From: Exophiala sp. HKRS030 | Lineage: Eukaryota; Ascomycota; Eurotiomycetes; Chaetothyriales; Herpotrichiellaceae | Direction: 5' to 3' | Length of the DNA stretch: 64,000 nucleotides | NCBI GenBank assembly: GCA_023897205.1 | Contig: JAHWDD010000003.1 | Span: 313,665-377,664 of the forward strand | Shown: positions 1 to 9,896 of the stretch, one piece after another | Layout of the letters: the number at the start of each line of letters is the position of its first letter | Numbering within the stretch: position 1 is the first letter of the stretch | Notes under the pieces: model-generated | Databases searched by the model: none | What the model was told of the DNA's origin: nothing | Seen by the model: the letters and a program-made list of their open reading frames with translations, nothing else | Made by a program: the position numbers and the translations under genes

Positions 1-47
1 GTGAGTTTGACGATGATATAGTCTGACCCTGCTGACTCAGTGCCTAG

Positions 48-615
48 GGTGCTTCCCATAAGGAGCAGGTACTCGAAGCATGCCGTAGAGATAATGTCGA
101 GCTTTTCCACGAAGTCCTAAATGATATGAAGGATAAGAGCAAGGAGCAAACAGCAGACTTTTTCAACACCGTCACGGATACTATGGGTAATCATTTATTG
201 CATGTCTGCGCAAATTATGGGGCCTGTAAGCGCGGTCCTCAACCCCGTGTGCTTCCTCAAGCTGACAATTTCAGATGATGTTATGGACGAGCTATTGAAC
301 ATTGAGTTCCTTGAGTGTGACCCTATCACGAGGAGAGATAAAGAGACGCCGATACACTGCGCTGTCCGATATGCGAACGAACGCGAAGTCGAGTTAGGAG
401 AAGCAATGGCCAAGATGCTCATTGAAGCTGGAGGCGATCCCAGAGTAAAAGATGGCCATGGAAGAAAGCCTGCCGAGATATGCACACCTAGGACCGAGGA
501 GCTTCGAGGAATTCTGATCAAGGAAGAATACGTACTTCATGAAGGATTGAAGAATGCCGATGCCCATCAAGACGATGACGATGATGGTGCAGGGTCAGCC
601 TCGGACTCAGAATGA
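48..615 (+). CDS. Ankyrin-repeat protein, 3' part (5' end outside window)
   Basis: Exons 48-225 and 275-615. The window opens on GTGAGT, so bases 1-47 read as an intron ending at CTAG (47). The intron 226-274 (GTAAGC...TTTCAG) restores the frame. The readable product starts GASHKEQVLEACRR and holds two ankyrin-like helical pairs (NHLLHVCANYG; TPIHCAVRYAN followed by AKMLIEAGGDP). It ends in an acidic tail rich in Asp/Glu/Ser. The layout (VLEACRR opening, two to three ankyrin units, acidic end) resembles the small fungal ankyrin proteins of the yeast YGL242C type, which have no firmly assigned function. That family assignment is from memory of the pattern. The N-terminus, and so the full length, cannot be seen. 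Confidence 0.8.
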
Positions 616-2169
616 GCTTGTACGATCATATTTCACTGGCCAGCTCCTCGCGCTTGGTTGACCGCTAGCAAGCTGGTCTTGTAGAGGTTTGTACCTGGCC
701 GCAGCCGGAGGTCGCTGTCCGCGTCTTCACGAAGCACCCATTTCTTCCTCTTGCAGCGCATTGATTACCAGCGTCCAAAACTCTCTGAATTCTGGAAAGA
801 GCTGGCGTTTGAGACGTGAAATGGTATAAACAGCGCAGTGCGGACTGCTATTTGGCTGCTCTCACCAAGCGTCCCCTTGAGAGGTAGTTTGGTCTGCATA
901 GCGCTCGAGAGCATGCAGATGATGTTTAGACGGAATGAATACGATGTGATGACAATCCTGGAACGTTTCCATTCCGGTTTTATCCAATCAATCAGCGGCT
1001 TCAGCGAAGACTGCATCTATGCTCGAGCGTGAGCCTGGCATGAAGCCGAGAAAGATCACACGCACAGCGAACTTTCCATTTCGCAGCAGACAGGGTCTAG
1101 TAGAGCACCGCGGAGACACTTTAAAGGTTTATACAAGTATGGCTGAGTCTTCACCACCCACTGAGAACTCGGGCAAGCATACCCTGAGGTAGTTCTCCTC
1201 CGTCCCGAGTACTTTTATCTCCATCGTGCTGGGCGGAAGAAGATCCGCAACAGCCACCGCCACACGCACCACCAGTGGATCCGAGATTTTCAATGCTTTG
1301 ATAATCAATTTCGAGTCTGCAACAAAGCACGCTGTTTGTGGAGATCTGAGTACTACTTGTATTCATGTCGCTTCTCACCGTAGAGTATGTATGTGGTAGA
1401 ATCTGATGTAATTATTTACCTATACTCTCATGGTACATCTTGAGCCGCAATGCGGAAGGGCAGTGAATAGTCCGCCTCATACTACCACCAAATGTGCATA
1501 ACGCACTGAGGAGAACTACATAATAGTCGAGATCAAGCGGAATGTGGCTTAAGGTGGAGATGAAAAGTACAGTGTACACAGGGAGCAAGAAAAATACTGT
1601 GCTACGTACATACAGCAGGACGATCTCTTTCTCGTCCGGGACGAGATGAGGGTATCTATTTTTCATCCAGTGTGGACCCTTTTGCACTTTTGTCGATTTC
1701 CATTCCGCTGGTGGCGTCAAGCGGCCGTCACTCGGAGACAAGATACTCATCTACGCGCCACGAGTGGTGCCATCCGATGTACCCAGCACAATATTGCCAT
1801 ATCCTTAAGTAGTAATCTAGGAACGGTTTGTTCAGTCTTTTCTTTCTACTCGTACTCGTCCGGAGTACAAGAAGAACTCCAATGTCTCGTTTCTCTTCTG
1901 CTGTTACCAACCCGACGTCGATCATGCTTGGATCTCGTGCTTCTTAGCTTCACTTCGGACATCCAGTTCCGGTACCTTACCAGAAGGCCACTTCGACATT
2001 TCGACCATTTAATTGAGAATATTTTGCAGAAATCCTCTCCACCAGATACAGGAGTTTGGAGCCTGCTGGTTGGTGGCTTGAATTCCATATCACACACTCA
2101 AGGACTGGATCAATATCCATTCCCATACCGAGGCCAGCACACTTTCTTTCATGACAACAGAGTTGCAAT
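616..2169. other. Intergenic, no well-supported gene
   Basis: No long open frame with convincing protein character apart from a doubtful minus-strand ORF at 1412-1750. A second short minus ORF (ATG 1363, stop 1151) encodes a Cys/Gly patch (GGACGGGCCGSSS) and could be a 3' exon of the same locus, but I could not join the two in frame. The last ~400 bp should hold the MFS gene promoter. Confidence 0.6.
1412..1750 (-). CDS. Doubtful small membrane protein ORF
   Basis: A 112-codon open frame with an ATG at 1750. It has a polar N-terminus and then two hydrophobic stretches (around VFFLLPVYTVLFISTL and DYYVVLLSALCTF), as in a two-helix membrane protein. After the last codons (MYHES) there is a GTAAAT that could be a donor, so a downstream exon is possible; a Cys-rich ORF lies at 1151-1363. 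No family was recognised. It may be a real short gene, a relic or chance. Confidence 0.3.
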   Translation of the reverse strand: MSILSPSDGRLTPPAEWKSTKVQKGPHWMKNRYPHLVPDEKEIVLLYVRSTVFFLLPVYTVLFISTLSHIPLDLDYYVVLLSALCTFGGSMRRTIHCPSALRLKMYHESIGK

Positions 2170-3930
2170 ATGCCTCTCGGGGAACTAAACACAGGATCGG
2201 ACGAGGATGCCGTCCTTGAAGAAAAGAAGACGAAATCGCAGAACCACTCACCAGCACCGATTGGACATGCATCGACGAAGACGACAACAACACCAAATGG
2301 CCATCCGTCCGGCAACGACAACACTGATTTGGCCCGACATGAGACCGCGCACACGACTCTAGGTCAAGAGCCCAGCCTGACCAACACGGCGTCTCGAGTA
2401 CCCACGGCCACGAAACCACCGTCCTTTTCCCTCTTCCACGAGATCCTGTTTGTGTCGGTGATAACGTCCGCACAGCTCCTCACCCAGGCCGCTCTCGCTC
2501 AATCCATCGCCCCCCTCCACGTCATCGGACGGACCTTCAACACCACCAACCCGGGCCACCTGTCGTGGTTCCCCGCGGGCTACTCTCTGACGGTGGGAAC
2601 GTTCATCCTCCCCGCCGGCCGATGGGGTGACCTCTTTGGGCACAAGAAGCTGTTTGTGTTGGGCTATTGCTGGTTCGCCGTCTGGTCTCTGGTGGCGGGC
2701 TTCAGTGCCTTCTCCCATTCTCTCATCTTTTTCGCGTTCTGTCGCGCCATGCAGGGGATAGGCCCCGCCATCATGCTTCCCAATGGAATCGCGGTGCTCA
2801 GCAGGACGTACCCTCCCGGCCCGAGAAAGGACATGGTCTTGAGTCTGTTCGGAGCGGCGGCGCCCGGGGGTTACCTCGTCGGCGCCGTGTTTTCCGGGAT
2901 ATTCACCCAGTTTGTTTGGTGGCCCTGGGCGTACTGGGTGTTGGGCATGGTGTGTGTCGTCGTGGCGGTCCTGGTCGTCTTTGTCGTCCCAGACTTGCCG
3001 GTCGCCGGTGGAGCGGTGACATTTCAAGAACTCGACGTCATGGGGACAATCATCGGCGTGGCAGGTTTGGTTTTGTTCAATTTCGCGTGGAACCAAGGTC
3101 CCGGCGTGGGTTGGGATACGGTCTACGTCTACGTTTTGTTGATTGTCGGCGTTGCCTTGTTGGCGTTGTTCTTCTGGTTCGAAAAGTACAGGGCCACTTT
3201 CCCACTCGTCCCCATGTCTTCATTCACCCGCGACACGAGACTGGTGTTTGCCTGTGAGGCGTTTGGTTGGGCTAGCTTTGGTATCTGGGTATTTTATCTG
3301 TGGTAAGTAAATGAACCACCCATTTCTGGTGTTTCGAAAGACTCACTGACCTTTTTCTCTTTTCCTTCAAGGCAATTTCTGGAACTTTTGCGAGGTCAGA
3401 CGATCCTCCTGACTGCGGCCATGATCGTACCAACCGCCATATCCGGTGCCATCGCTGCCATCACGACTGGCTTCGTCATCGGCAAGATCCAACCAGGTTG
3501 GGTACTGTTGATCGCCATGACGGCGTTTTGTGTCGGTAACATCTTGCTGGCGACCATGCCGGTGCATCAGACCTTTTGGGCACAGGCCTTTGTCGCCCTG
3601 GTCGTCACCCCTTGGGGTATGGACATGAGTTTCCCCAGCGGCGTGATCGTCTTGTCGAACCACATGCCGCCCGAGCATCAAGGTTTGGCCGCGAGCCTGA
3701 TCAATACCGTGGTCAATTATTCGATCAGTATCGGTCTGGGCATGGCAGGGACCGTCGAGACGCACGTCAACAATGGCGGGAGAAAGCAATTGGAGGGATA
3801 CAGGGGTGCGTGGTATCTCGGTATAGGCCTGGACGGGTTGGGGATCATCCTGGCCGTCTGTTTGATCTTCTCTTGGAGGGCGACGGCCAAGTCGAAGGAG
3901 AAGGCATTGAAAGAGACGAACGAAGCTTGA
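2170..3930 (+). CDS. MFS drug:H+ exporter, Atr1-like
   Basis: Exons 2170-3302 and 3372-3930; the intron (GTAAGT...TTCAAG) joins FYLW to QFLELLRGQ in frame. Product 563 aa. The first ~85 residues are polar (Ser/Thr/His-rich, cytosolic). Then come about 14 hydrophobic segments, as in the DHA2 branch of the major facilitator superfamily. Motif A is seen as GRWGDLFGHKK (residues 150-160) after TM2, and CRAMQGIGPAIMLPNG (191-206) fits the TM4-TM5 region of this group. The nearest known type is yeast Atr1 (aminotriazole and borate export). The substrate here is unknown. The protein ends in a short Lys-rich cytosolic tail. The next gene downstream, on the same strand 730 bp away, is an enoyl reductase; co-function is only a possibility. 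Confidence 0.9.
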
Positions 3931-4660
3931 ATACCGTACACAAGGTCCGTCAGATTGATTTAGTGGGAGAGTAAATAGAAATGGGCTTAATTTCATGACC
4001 GCATCAGATTATCGGTCTCTATCGTACTCGTCCTCGTACTCGTCTTCCTCTGCAAATGATCAAGTTGCTGTTCGAGTAGTCAAACACTCCCCCTGTCGAG
4101 ACAGCCTTGGCCTATTAAGTGGCGTTTTCTTTTGGAGTCTTACAAATCCACGACCAAGGATGTAATATTATGAGATTGACATGTCACCCTGTGTGACACT
4201 CTGGAAATATTATATAGGTTGAGAATAATGATTTTTATGCTCGCTCGTTTACCAATCACACAGGTATGAAACAATTGTTGAGCGCATAAACATTTGTCGA
4301 GTTGTATTGGCCCATGAATCATCTGTGTAGAAAGATTGTGGGGACAAAATGGTAGGGTCGATAGTATGTAGACACTCTGTACATCAAGACTTTTTTTGTG
4401 CAAAACGTCGAGATGACTGATTACGAGACGCTGTGCAATATACACATATCGAACACGTCTATGTTACACAATGTTTATAAGCCAAGGGGGAATATATGAC
4501 CTTGAGAGGTTGCGTAAAAGTGTTATGAGTACCTGAGAGCGATAGACATCGAGCATTGAGTTGAGTCCTCCATCCTCAACCTTTGAGTCCTCCCTTACCA
4601 GTTTTCGATACCGTTGCTTGATTCATAGAAATTAAAAGACTTGCTTCGTAACCGTCGAAC
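3931..4660. other. Intergenic between MFS and enoyl reductase genes
   Basis: AT-richer sequence without a plausible ORF. Near 4025-4050 a TACTCGTC-like word is repeated (gtactcgtcctcgtactcgt). It serves as the MFS 3' flank and the promoter of the reductase. Confidence 0.6.
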
Positions 4661-5777
4661 ATGCCTCTCCCGAAGGAAATGCGATCGGTCACGGTCCATC
4701 CGACGCAGCCAATAACCACCACCATCACCACCGTTGCGGTGCCGCAGATTCTGGCCCCAAACGAGGTCTTGATCAAAGTCCAAGCCGCCGCGTCGAACCC
4801 GAAAGACTGGCTCCATCTCTTCATGCTAGGCGTATCGCTCAATTCAGGCGACGACCTTGCAGGGACTGTTGTCGGGATGGGAACAGAGGTGTCCAAATTT
4901 CGTATTGGAGATAGGGTCGCTGCCTTTCACGCCTTGGGACAGCCGTATGGGGCCTATGCAGAGTACGCGGTCGCTCCAGCGTACACCGTGTTTGCCATCC
5001 CCGGCGACATGGGGTTCGAGGAGGCAAGCACCATTCCGCTGGTGAGCTTGACGGCCGCGATCACGCTGTTTCGCCGTCAAGGGTTTGCAGCGCCGTGGGA
5101 CTTGGATCTAGGTCCAGACCAAGAATGTGCCGACAAGAACAAGAACAAGAAACCGCTCCTCTTGTACGGCGCCACGGCAGCGTTGGGCACTTACATCGTC
5201 AAGTTAGCCAAGATGGCCGGAATCGGTCCCATCATAGCCATAGGTGGCGGGAGCAGTGAGTACGTGCGTTCACTGCTCGACCTCGATGAACAAAGACATT
5301 TTCCTGGATTATCGTCCCGGCATGGAACAGGTCAAGAAGGAGGTGAGTGGCTATGCAAAGCGGTACAACCTGAAGCTTCTAAATAGCATCGACGCATTCA
5401 CCGAAAATAAAACCTGGGTCGATATCAGCCAAATGTTGGATGCAGGCATTCTGAGCGTATTCTCCAGCGCGAACAGCTATGATGAATCTGGCGTCCCAGA
5501 CAATGTCCAGATTATGTACACGTATGTCGGCACCGGGCATGAAGGTGCATACAAGCCCGGCATGCCGAAGCAGGCGACACCTGAAGAAGCAGTGGGAGAT
5601 GTCGACTCTGCTGGAAAGTTCTTCGATTGGGTTGGAAACATGTGCAGGGAGGGGAAATTCTCAGTACACCCTTTTGATGTCGTGCCGCATGGTCTCCATG
5701 GTGTTGCTGATGGCTTGAACACATTGAAAGATGGTCAAGCAAGAGGTAAGAAACTGGTGTATATCGTCTCTGGATAA
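4661..5777 (+). CDS. Medium-chain (zinc-less) dehydrogenase / trans-enoyl reductase
   Basis: The N-terminal GroES-like half has NEVLIKVQAAASNPKDW and GDDLAGTVVGMG. The cofactor half has LLLYGATAALGTYIVKLAK (Rossmann strand and loop) and a C-terminal half with PDNVQIMYTYVGTGHEG. It matches fungal quinone-oxidoreductase/enoyl-reductase proteins of the ToxD/CipB kind, which use NADPH and lack the catalytic zinc Cys set. Frame changes by one near 5256-5295. One reading is a 40-nt intron (GTGAGT 5256 to AAAG 5295), giving 358 aa. The other is a single extra base near 5291, which would keep SEYVRSLLDLDE followed by KDIFLDYRPG. Family memory favours the longer text because SEYV..LL usually precedes the DYR motif. 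It may be intact or recently damaged. The context with an MFS exporter fits a metabolite or detoxification role, but no synthase is near. Confidence 0.8.
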
Positions 5778-6049
5778 GGATGGACATCGAATGTATCCCT
5801 GGAGTACGTCGAAGATAAAAATCATGAAGTATATATGGAGAATGTCCTCACCGTGTCATTAATTTACGCGTCTAAGAAAGGAAATGTGTAAACACTGTAC
5901 CAGAACCAGACAAAGATGAATACTCTGTAACTCCACCCCATTCATACATAATATGCAATAAAGTGTCTGAAACTTGGCGGCCTCGCATGCCAGCTTCGAT
6001 TCGGTATATGGTCACTGGCACAACATGAGAAAAGACCGACCCATACTCA

Positions 6050-8264
6050 ATGCCGCGATTCAACACCCGCAATAGCCTTCCTTCACGAAGAACCGACGCA
6101 CCCTGGACAGCAACCCGCTGCAAGACAACCCTCCGCAAAGTCACGAATTTTGTCAACAGGTTGGAAAGATGGCACGTAGCATTTCTGGCCGCGCAAGAAG
6201 AGGGCTCATCGCACGTGGAACCAGTCGACAACGATTCTGCTATCCCCGAAGTCCCATCGGACTAGTTAAGTACGACGGGAAAGAGGAAAAGGTCGTCCAA
6301 AACATATTCTTCTCGCAATGTGAGGACCATCACGACTACAAAGGCAACCCCGACGACACCTCTGTCAAAGCGGACAGCGGCTCGACGAATTCTGAGAACT
6401 CCTCGGAACAACATTGTGGCCTCTGTCCCTGCGACGATTAAGCAACGGCCTACACAGCAGTGCAGAAAATATTGTAGCATGAGAAGAGCAGACGTCAACA
6501 GGGAGAGTACCGCCGATGAGGGGGTGGCATTCGAGCGAGACTGGCCTTCCGGCACCACTCATCTTGCGCAAGAGCACGAAAACATTCTGAGTCAGGGCTT
6601 GTCGGTCGTGGGCACCCTCCTAGTCTCTACCGCAAGTACTACGGAAGTGTCGCGGTGGAATGATGACCTTGATGCGCCTCTAAGACGCGGGGCCCGGTCA
6701 CTCTTCGATATGAGCTTGGATCAAATCTCCAGAGAGGCTGTCGAGCAGCACAAAGAAAGCGACGCCAGCCACGATGGGTACGACGGGAGGGCACGACATC
6801 ATAGGCTCTTTCCTCCAAGAGATGGAGGACTTTTTTGGCCACCCGAAAACGGGCTGGCCACCACTGAGGGCGGCGGTACGTATGTGTGGTATCTCCATGA
6901 TCACTCGAATGATGGAGTCAGGTGTACTATCTGAAGGCGTGGCTATACATTTCATGACACAATGGTCATCTCCTCTAGTGGTTGACTTCCAGCAAGCTAT
7001 CAATCGCTCACTCCTTGACACGCACAAGCAGCGTTATGAATCAGATGCTCCTTTCTGCCATTTGCCCGATGACACCTCCCTGAGGATGTTATCGCCCACA
7101 AAATCGTCACAAGACGCTGCGAATATAGCATGGGCGCTCCGGGTCCTTCAAGACGCCCAGAATCCTGTTTCTGTGATTGAGCGATTCATACGGTTTCGAA
7201 ATCTGTTATATCTTATGAGGACCTACCGCGAACCTGAGTCACGGTCAAACAGTACCATACCACAGCTACTCGAAGCAATATTTGTGACGTCTGTCTCCCC
7301 GTCTGGCAAGACCGATCGACGAGCACTTCTCCGTAGAGGGAAGCTCGAAAGAGGTAAAGCATGTTGTTCTTCAATGTCCGATGCTGCTTTCAACAGACTC
7401 AAACACGCCTGGAATGCCATGATTGGACTTTGTATGATGGAGCACACGCGTCCAGCTTACCGTCCACTGGTTGCGAGAATCTCGAAAGAAGTACAGACGC
7501 TTGTTGAGCTGGACATCCTGTTGGAGATGACTGCTAGTCAACGTGGTCTTGCCGCGCACATCTTCTTTGGAAATCTTTTCCAAGGTCTGATGCATGATGG
7601 TGACGTCGACTTGGGGCTGCTAACGAGGCTTGACTCTGTCCTTTCCGACGAGTGCCTACCTATGATCTCTGGCTCCGTCACAGCCATGATTCTTTGCACC
7701 TGCGCGGAAACTTAGGGTGGCTTGCGCCGTTTCCTAAGGAAGTTGTTGGAGATAGAATGTGACGACTGTCGAAGGCTGAATTTGGCAATTACCAAGCTCG
7801 GTGTAGGAGCTGCGCAGGAATATGCCGTAGAAAATCCTGAGCAGTGCTCCAACGAGGCATGGACAGGGGCGATCATTGAAGCATTTCATGCCAAGCAGCA
7901 GCGAAACATTGCTAGTGTTCCATGGACTCCGTCACGGCAGCTCGAACCGGTTTACACATGGGACGCTTTGATCGCGGAATGGGTTGCTGCAGCTCCGAGC
8001 GTTAATCAAAACGCTGGCGAACGCACAGATAGTAACTCGCAACGCAAGGCAGCACGCGGCCGTTCCAGCAGAGCCAGCCATGTGGCCATAACTGCCCAAC
8101 AGGCTCTTGGGCCCTTGTTGACAAAGTCCCAACGGCGACAAAGTGCGCCGCCCGACTCTGCGACGTATTGGCACGGGGACTTCCAATACAAAAGAGTAAA
8201 GCGCGTCGGTCAACTGACGAATACGATGATGACGACCAGAAAAAGGGCCCGACATCGATTCTGA
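6050..8264 (+). pseudogene. Broken gene for an unidentified protein (two TAGs, one frameshift)
   Basis: A long protein-like reading can be followed from ATG 6050 to TGA 8262-8264, but it is interrupted three times. There is an in-frame TAG at 6263-6265, a shift of one base near 6770-6780 (the HKESDASHDG side and the GSFLQEMEDFFGHPKTGW side lie in different frames), and an in-frame TAG at 7713-7715 between ILCTCAET and GGLRRFLRKLL. Canonical introns that would remove each break were searched by eye. The only options had poor donors such as GTCGAC or GTCCTT. The protein is helical, about 735 codons, with a basic tail; no family was recognised. TAG at 7713 fits a TGG-to-TAG change. Both TAGs are of the kind produced by CpA-to-TpA mutation. 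An intact gene with unusual splicing is less likely but not excluded. Confidence 0.55.
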
Positions 8265-9896
8265 GGATGAGTTGAGTTTGCTTATGTAGCCTTGTTGTGA
8301 TTGAGCGCCGGATGCGGAAATGGAATGCGCCGCCAATGTACTTGTCCGATAGAAGAGGTAATAGGAATTCACAGGCCACCTGCATATACGAATTTTGGAT
8401 AGTATCCTGCCCGAAACAGGACGAAGCGGACATGTATTCTTCACCAGCATGCGCAATCTTTTCTGGACCTTCGAGCCAAGAAAGCGAACGTCAGCCATCT
8501 TATGGCTAACTTATACGATACATACGTGGACAGACCAGCCTCAAAAAGTGGGTCGATGGGGTCTTCTTTCGAATATGTACAGAGTACGGAGTACGAGTTA
8601 TTGTTGAAGCAGGATTAGGCGAATTGCTGTAGGTGCCGCCAGTGACCCATGTTTCGGATCAAGCGAAGGACCCCATACAAGCACCCATGGAGCACTTGTA
8701 TCGGTAGCCTCGCCAGCCTGGCGTGTTTTAGGAGGCTCTGTGAGGCGGCGAACCATGTGCAGCAGTTGGACGTCCATGTATTCGGCACGCGGCCTGAGTG
8801 TGTCCTACTCATACGGGGGTATCTGCAGAGAATGCTGCCGTCCTCCGGGTATACGTACACAGCTGGCGTCTTCGGAAGACTGTACTCGTGTCCAATGTAC
8901 GAATCCTCAGACCCTTTGACGACTCTTCGCCCACCGATACAGTATTCTGCACCTACGAATATACTGGACCTATACTTCATATACTCCACATGTGCGCTAC
9001 GCCAGACAGCTGTCGGCTAGACTTGTCACTACCTATGTGAGTATACTACCTACTCCGTACATACAGCACCGATATGTCTGCTCCAGACCCCATAGACTGG
9101 CGCTTCAAACAACCTGATCATTGCCTCTCTAAGGCCAATCGGAGCCCGGCCCTTCGCACCAAGCCGGATTCCTGCAACGAGCGGAGCTAAACCCCTACAA
9201 GTATCTGCCGATCAGGGATGATAACTGTGGGGATTCGTTTGAGTACGGATCACGAACTTTTCCACTCCGTCCTCCGTTCTCCTCGTGTCACGCACCGTCC
9301 TCCCTCTTCCAGATGTCAACACTGGTCATGTGACCATTCCTGCTGTCTTTCCTGGACTCGATGCTGCATTTTGACGTCGAAATGAAGCTGGGATCCAGCT
9401 CCACAATACCAGTTGTAATACCGTTGATACTCCACGGCTACTGTTTCAGGTAAAGCTTCAGGAGAGGCCATTGCTGGGCCTCCATTGCCAGTCTATTCCC
9501 ACAGGCCGGCCCATACGCGGGACGACAAGATACCCTATCTGGAGGCGGTTGTGTATCGAGGACAGAGGTATCCATGAAACCCCTGCTACATTCGTTTCAG
9601 ACCCTGGTGAATTCCACGTTGCGCAATGGCGAGCTCGCTTCGTCACCTCGTCAATTCAAGCCTTCACGCAACTTTTGGCGAGGGTTTGCCAGATGCTCCA
9701 TCTTCACCACCGCTGCGAGGTATATCAGTAACATGGCATTTCCGCGTGGTAGGTCTTTGTTTCTTTGTTTCTTTCTCCTACCGTGACACTCCCAAAGCCT
9801 CTTTGTCATCCTTTTGTCTCAGCAGGCTGAGGCATTTTCAAGTTTCGCTTCTCTGCCTCTCTCTCGTTTTCCTTGCTCTGGCTAGCAACAAGCAAT
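8265..9896. other. Intergenic, upstream of ferric reductase
   Basis: No convincing ORF. Holds two copies of the 9-bp word TACGGAGTA or its complement (8585-8593 and 9051-9059). The ~200 bp before the reductase ATG are pyrimidine-rich, as in many fungal 5' leaders. A GATAA core is present near 9220, but the full ATCWGATAA iron-GATA site was not found. Confidence 0.6.

Noticed and set aside
2359..3096. Minus-strand open frame of 245 codons
   Set aside because: Antisense to the MFS transporter; highly charged text typical of a hydrophobic gene read backwards.
8649..9020. Plus-strand open frame of 123 codons
   Set aside because: No motif and irregular composition; overlapped by an equally open minus frame. 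Probably chance.
9200..9240. GATAA near the ferric reductase as an iron-GATA (SreA) site
   Set aside because: Only the 5-bp core is present. The full ATCWGATAA consensus was not found in the promoter.
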